Source: PHAA01 sp964457945 | GTDB lineage: Bacteria > Bacillota > Syntrophomonadia > Syntrophomonadales > Syntrophomonadaceae | Length of the DNA stretch: 64,000 nucleotides | Direction: 5' to 3' | NCBI GenBank assembly: GCA_964457945.1 | Contig: CAYWFX010000011.1 | Span: 1-64,000 of the forward strand | Part shown: positions 59,792 through 64,000 of the stretch, piece after piece | Layout: each line of letters starts with the position of its first letter | How positions within the stretch are numbered: position 1 is the first letter of the stretch | Notes under the pieces: generated by a model | Databases searched by the model: none | Seen by the model: only the letters and a program-made list of their open reading frames with translations | Told to the model about the DNA's origin: nothing | Translations under genes and position numbers: made by a program

Positions 59792-62431
59792 TTACTGAAC
59801 TGTTTTGTTGGTAAAACTCTCTAATACGCCTCCACCAGATGCTTTCACCTGTTTGTTCACATCGGCATCCTTGTCATATTTTACCGTAACTGCCTGTCCG
59901 CTCGTTACTTTCGAAGTTAGCACCAGTTTTATTTTATTGGGGGTGCTGGTTAATTGCAGATCGGTAACCAGATCGGGTACTCCTGCAACCATTACGGTAA
60001 ACTGCCCCTCTTTTCCATCCATAGCAAGAGTACTTTCCATATTTTCACTAAAAATTATACTTACATCTCCATTAGTTGTGACCTCTGAACTTTGATAGAT
60101 GGGTACTGCTGCGGACACTGTCGGGTTGACAAAGGCCCGTTGGGTTATGAATCCGGTTACATTGGCTGCCCTTTGGCTGTTAGCCCCGCTGCCACTAATG
60201 CTGATGCTGTTTGCTGCAAAGGTAAAGGTGTCACCATCACCCCAGTTGGCAGTGGTGTCTAACTGAAGGATATAGTTCATATAAACACTGGCCGCCACTG
60301 TCTGCTGTGTAGTCAGGTTGAAAGTGATGGCAGCATTCCCCCCCGTAATGGTTCCCAAGGTTCCTGCGGCTATTGACGTGCCATCATTAGTTTTACCATC
60401 TCCGTTTGGGTCGGTAAATAATTCGATATTGGTGAGGTCGGTCTGATTTAGTCCATCAATATTGCTGGTTGATATGCTAATATTATTGCCAGTCGGTATA
60501 ATAATACTTTCAACCGCGTTGGCGGTAAGTTTAAAAGTCATCACATTACAGTCACTCTGGGCGTCATCAGCCGGACCATTCGAGGCCTTGGCATTTAGCT
60601 CTGAGCGCCCGTCACCGTCACTGATAGTAAGGGTTCCTACAGTTGGCGAACTTCCCCCTCCGCCTCCCAAAGATCCGGCTACGGTGAAGGATATTGTTTT
60701 GTTGGTGCCCAGGGTATTACCGTTATTAGCTTTTAAGCCAGCGGATGCTGTTAATGTGTAAGTCATGCCGGCTGTCAAAGCTGAATTAGGAGTTATATAT
60801 ATGTTGCTCTTTTCAGTATCATCCGTATAATTCCCTGCCCTAGATACTGTGATAGAGACAGATTGGTTTGAGTTATTCTTTACGTAAAAACAGTTCTGGT
60901 TATTATCCCAATAATCCCTTACAACCCCTCGATCAAAGGTCATTTTCAGGGTGGGCGTTTCAGAAACACCGGTGCTGCCATCGGCTGGATTTGAACTCAC
61001 AAAACTAAGTGGGTTGTTTCCCCCGCCACCGCCGGTGCCTGTTCCGCTACCAGCGCCACTGGCGGGAGTAGTGGTAGTCTCTACAGTGGTAGGTTTTTGT
61101 TCGTAGGTTGTTCCTGCAACGTTTTCCTTAGAAGTGCCAATGGTTCCTTTGCCGGTAAAAGACACTGCAGAATTAAGGGTTAGTGTTTCTACTTTGACAC
61201 CACTGGCAAAATTAACGCTAACTCCGGTTGCCTTTGTTGCAACCTCTAGCTTGGCTACGGTACCACTGGTGACCGCTAAGCTTACCTTTGGCGCTTCCAA
61301 ATTTACGTTGCTGAAATTACCGGTCAAAGTAACTTTTGCACCTGCTGGGACTACCTCGGAGATGGTTACCGTTTCAAATCCAGGACCGGAGGAAGTCGTC
61401 TCTACCAGGGTGGCGCCACTTTCGAGCTGTACCACATTGACAGAGGTACTTCCAGAAGCAACTACCCTGACCCCGTCCTTGCTAATCGTAATACTAGGTA
61501 AAGTACAGTTTTCCAGGGTAACGCTGTGGGCACCCCCGCCCTTTATAACACTGGTTCCCTGTACCGCAACGTTTTTTAGAGCAACATCGCCATCGCCGAT
61601 TCCCTCTGCCAGGGTCAAGTTACCAGTAATCTTTATGTTTTGCAGGGTAATGCCAGCAACGCTTATAGTTGCGTTACCATTAACCGTTTCCACACCTGTA
61701 GCAGGACCGTAAATTCCAGCTTTATCATATGTTTTATCTATACTCGCAATGGCTGAGATACTAATAGCATTGTCCAAGGTTACTATTGCTTCAGCCCGAG
61801 AAATATTCTTTGTTGCTTGATAGGTCTGGTCAGGATATCCATGCATAAAGCCCTTATTTACAACTGCACTGATGGCCCCTTTGCTCCATTCCGGAATATC
61901 CCCAGCATCTTCAAACCCGTTCAGGGCAGTATTATCTGGCGTTATTTCCAGTTTCGCAATTCTGGTCAACATGGAAGCAACTTCTTGCCGGCTAATTTGT
62001 TCGTTGGGTCGGACAGTCCCATCCTGATAACCCGATATATAACCTGCGGCCCGAGCCTTAGCAACTTCTCCCGCAAACCAATCCGTCGAAGATACATCAG
62101 AAAATTTATCTGGAGCAGCTGCACTAAAACCAAATGCGTGGTTCGCAAGCGTCATAAATTCAGCTCTGGTAATGCTGTTGGCTGGCTTAAATGTTCCGTC
62201 CTGGTATCCCTTAGCCAGTCCTTTATTTACCCAATCATTGATCTGAGAGGCTGCCCAGTTACCCTGTATATCTGAAGGCTGAACTGTGGGGCTGGTCGTT
62301 GTTAGCGTTGGTATTAAACCATCCTCAACAGCGGTTACTGACATATTTAATCCCAGCACAAGTACAATCATTAATACTAAAGAAATGATTGTACTTATTG
62401 GTTTTCTATTGTTTAACCATTTTAAACACAT
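59792..62431 (-). CDS. S-layer-homology surface protein with Big_5 domain, controlled by riboswitch F
   Basis: The 879-residue secreted protein has a signal peptide followed by three N-terminal SLH domains (IQGNWAASQINDWV, YQDGTFKPANSITRAEF and repeats), which bind it to the wall. A beta-strand-rich central part resembles a parallel beta helix (VETVNGNATISVAGITLQN, SVTLENCTLPSI). A Gly-rich hinge leads to a Big_5 domain with NQNCFYV (codons at 60887-60901) and a last pair of beta domains. It is the only gene between leader F and its terminator, so control by the leader is direct. Ligand unknown. Confidence 0.83.
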   Translation of the reverse strand: MCLKWLNNRKPISTIISLVLMIVLVLGLNMSVTAVEDGLIPTLTTTSPTVQPSDIQGNWAASQINDWVNKGLAKGYQDGTFKPANSITRAEFMTLANHAFGFSAAAPDKFSDVSSTDWFAGEVAKARAAGYISGYQDGTVRPNEQISRQEVASMLTRIAKLEITPDNTALNGFEDAGDIPEWSKGAISAVVNKGFMHGYPDQTYQATKNISRAEAIVTLDNAISISAIASIDKTYDKAGIYGPATGVETVNGNATISVAGITLQNIKITGNLTLAEGIGDGDVALKNVAVQGTSVIKGGGAHSVTLENCTLPSITISKDGVRVVASGSTSVNVVQLESGATLVETTSSGPGFETVTISEVVPAGAKVTLTGNFSNVNLEAPKVSLAVTSGTVAKLEVATKATGVSVNFASGVKVETLTLNSAVSFTGKGTIGTSKENVAGTTYEQKPTTVETTTTPASGAGSGTGTGGGGGNNPLSFVSSNPADGSTGVSETPTLKMTFDRGVVRDYWDNNQNCFYVKNNSNQSVSITVSRAGNYTDDTEKSNIYITPNSALTAGMTYTLTASAGLKANNGNTLGTNKTISFTVAGSLGGGGGSSPTVGTLTISDGDGRSELNAKASNGPADDAQSDCNVMTFKLTANAVESIIIPTGNNISISTSNIDGLNQTDLTNIELFTDPNGDGKTNDGTSIAAGTLGTITGGNAAITFNLTTQQTVAASVYMNYILQLDTTANWGDGDTFTFAANSISISGSGANSQRAANVTGFITQRAFVNPTVSAAVPIYQSSEVTTNGDVSIIFSENMESTLAMDGKEGQFTVMVAGVPDLVTDLQLTSTPNKIKLVLTSKVTSGQAVTVKYDKDADVNKQVKASGGGVLESFTNKTVQ

Positions 62432-62681
62432 TATAAAATCCTCCCAAGCTTTTTCTCTCTATAAACGATCTTTTTTCTAGGTATCATTCACACCTACTGA
62501 AACAATAGCTTTCAATCCTATCTCAGCAAGCAGAAGAATACTCTAAATTATAAATAAATATATTTTGCCTCCCTTCATTAATTATTGCATCTATTATTAT
62601 TCCAGAAAAACCAAAAGCCCGGTACAAAGAAGCGCCGGACAACGATAACTACCTAACAAGTTACCAGCAACCACAATAAAG

Positions 62682-62824
62682 AAAGACGAACCGCAAAAGC
62701 AGTCCGCCCATTATCTGGCCGAATTTAGCTTCTCCTTTCCACATTGGGAGGTATATCGGTTTCCCGACATACCTTATCGGCCTGAAAACCCTGGCTCTCA
62801 CTTTAGGTTAACAGGCTCGGAGCA
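62682..62824 (-). promoter_or_regulatory. Moco-type riboswitch F with terminator, upstream of an SLH protein
   Basis: On the minus strand: CTCCGAGCC, AACCTAAAGTGAGAGCC, CAGGCCGATAAGG, GGGAAACCGATATA, CCTCCC-N5-GGAAAGGAGAA. The hairpin GGCGGACT / GGTTCGTC around GCTTTTGC is followed by TTTCTTTATTG. A degenerate second hairpin (62617-62640) parallels the second terminator of leader B. The SLH protein gene follows directly. Confidence 0.75.
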
Positions 62825-62841
62825 TATTTAATTAATTATTC

Positions 62842-62875
62842 TATTATTTTCGACATAAAAAAGATAAATCCTCTC
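62842..62875 (-). promoter_or_regulatory. Conserved promoter block with Spo0A-box core, before leader F
   Basis: Minus strand: GAGGATTTATC, then TTATGTCGAAAATAA (core complement of 62849-62855), then TAGAAT as possible -10. It matches the blocks before leaders B and D. Confidence 0.5.
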
Positions 62876-62940
62876 TAATTCCGAAATAGCTTCTATACTC
62901 TTAATTAATTTTCATCCTATTTATCATAAACTCAAACAGA

Positions 62941-62990
62941 AAAAAGACCACTCTCTATGATTATTTTTGTTAATCAATAGTGAGTGGTCA
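62941..62990 (-). terminator. Terminator after the last SLH protein gene
   Basis: GACCACTC (62946-62953) pairs with GAGTGGTC (62982-62989), with further pairing inside; the minus strand continues TTTTTTCTG. Confidence 0.85.
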
Positions 62991-63070
62991 CAGCTTAATC
63001 TACCAAATACAAGAGAACACACCCTTTCCAGAACAGATCTGCCAGAAGGTGAACTCTTTTTCCTAGTTGC

Positions 63071-64000
63071 TTATTTTAGTGCTTTGGAGACAACAACAGC
63101 AGCTTCTGCTCTGGTAGTCTGCCCTTGCGGTTTAAATGTATTATCTGGATAACCACTTATAATGCCATGTTTACTGGCTGTAAGGATGGCATTTCGCGCA
63201 TAGGAAGAAAACAGGCTGGCATCGGCAAATTCTTTTCCATCGGTTGCATCCGCAAGCTTAGCCGCCCGTACTATCATTATCGCCATCTGCTCCCGGGTTA
63301 TTAAATCATTAGGGCCAAAACTAGAGTCGCTGTATCCTGCTACAATACCATTGGTAGCCGCAGTGGATATAAACTCTTTTGCCCAGTGTTGGTCTGTATC
63401 TGCAAATACTTTGCCAGTACCCGGTGCCAGTTTAAACGCTTTTACCAGTAGGGTGGCAAATTCAGCCCTGCTAATAGAATTATCTGGTTTATAGCTTCCA
63501 TCCTGATTTCCGCTAATTATTCCAGATGCTGCCAGTTCCTTAATATATTGCTCAGCCCAGTGTCCGCCAATATCCGTTAGGGCTGCGGGAGTTGAGACAG
63601 TAGCAGGCACAGACCCTTTTTCTTTGGCTAGCACAGCAAAGCGAGTGAAATGATTAATCTGACCACTCACTTTACTGGCGGCTAAGTCAACACTTACATT
63701 TTCAAGACTATTCCATTTACCACTGGTAGTATCAAACCAGAAAAGGCCAATATCATAATCGGCAGTTCCCATCTTGGTTTTATCAAAAGACATAGTAATG
63801 GTAACCGGCTTTGAGAATGCCTCGCTTTGGTTTTTGCTAATATCCAAAACATCACTTAGCAGTTTCATCTCAGTCGGTACGGCCAGGTCAGAACTGTAAA
63901 CTTTCTGAAACTGTACATTAATAGTACTACCAATAGCATTGGTAGGAATAATGATACTAGCCCCAGCTCCATTGACCGTACCCCCACTAATACCAATTTG
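63071..64000 (-). CDS. SLH surface protein, C-terminal part (continues beyond the window)
   Basis: The frame is open to position 64000, so the N-terminus lies outside. The visible 309 residues start in a ZU5-like block (ISGGTVNGAGASIIIPTNAI, NHFTRFAVLAKEKG), which parallels the 1125-residue protein. They end in three SLH domains (DIGGHWAEQYIKELAASG, NQDGSYKPDNSISRAEF, and two more). The last SLH ends at YPDNTFKPQGQTTRAEAAVV. It is the third SLH protein of the locus and has its own terminator. Confidence 0.85.
   Translation of the reverse strand, partial: QIGISGGTVNGAGASIIIPTNAIGSTINVQFQKVYSSDLAVPTEMKLLSDVLDISKNQSEAFSKPVTITMSFDKTKMGTADYDIGLFWFDTTSGKWNSLENVSVDLAASKVSGQINHFTRFAVLAKEKGSVPATVSTPAALTDIGGHWAEQYIKELAASGIISGNQDGSYKPDNSISRAEFATLLVKAFKLAPGTGKVFADTDQHWAKEFISTAATNGIVAGYSDSSFGPNDLITREQMAIMIVRAAKLADATDGKEFADASLFSSYARNAILTASKHGIISGYPDNTFKPQGQTTRAEAAVVVSKALK

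Noticed and set aside
61134..61712. Long plus-strand open frame inside the 879-aa SLH gene
   Set aside because: A Pro/Val/Thr-rich mirror of the repetitive surface protein on the other strand; no start signals.

Overview
The window looks like chromosome of an anaerobic, endospore-forming member of the Bacillota (Clostridia, in the style of Syntrophomonas, Desulfitobacterium or Desulfotomaculum). The pointers are two YheC/YheD-type ATP-grasp genes in tandem plus a third elsewhere, S-layer-homology (SLH) surface proteins, a 3-hydroxybutyryl-CoA dehydrogenase, a BlaI-type repressor with its M56 peptidase, strong AGGAGG ribosome sites and moderate-to-low G+C. I cannot name the species. No rRNA, tRNA, CRISPR array, insertion sequence or prophage was seen.

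Positions 1-8630 are a mixed accessory stretch. They hold the end of a DinG/Rad3-type helicase, a BlaI repressor with an M56-M23 membrane peptidase behind a clear double operator, and a three-gene set (AAA ATPase, PD-(D/E)XK-like protein, proteasome-like Ntn hydrolase) that could be a defence system. A DUF503 protein, a decayed MntA-HepT toxin-antitoxin pair and a secreted M14-type peptidase follow. Positions 8630-19770 carry a glutamine-synthetase-fold COOH-NH2 ligase with an ATP-grasp partner, then core genes (ychF, hbd, a membrane protein, pfkA, htrA) and two more YheC/YheD ATP-grasp proteins. Positions 20010-21700 hold a QueG-like iron-sulfur protein and a cupin enzyme.

From about 21800 to 64000 nearly everything is on the minus strand and most of it points to molybdenum or tungsten. 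There are three BtuCD/FecCD-type ABC importers, a ModABC importer, FmdE, an XdhC-like protein, two DUF364 proteins, a TrmO-FmdE fusion and a molybdopterin oxidoreductase. Five leaders match the molybdenum-cofactor (Moco) riboswitch, each with a terminator hairpin. They precede the TrmO-FmdE/DUF364 operon, importer 1, importer 3 and, unexpectedly, two large secreted surface proteins. Three of the five follow a conserved promoter block containing the Spo0A-box core TGTCGAA.

The last 20 kb is a surface-protein locus: SLH, fibronectin type III, beta-propeller and SbsA-type Ig-like (Big_5) proteins, two of them membrane-anchored and one beside a duplicated substrate-binding lipoprotein. Four surface proteins and an XRE-type transcription regulator share an Ig-like domain with an invariant N-x-x-C-F signature, six copies in all. 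My leading hypothesis, which is inference, is a Moco-controlled cell-surface system for acquiring or sensing molybdenum or tungsten, in which an intracellular regulator carries the same domain as the surface proteins. The locus also shows recent duplication and decay: a near-identical second binding protein, a dead Big_5 gene end and a 41-bp shard of an importer ATPase gene.
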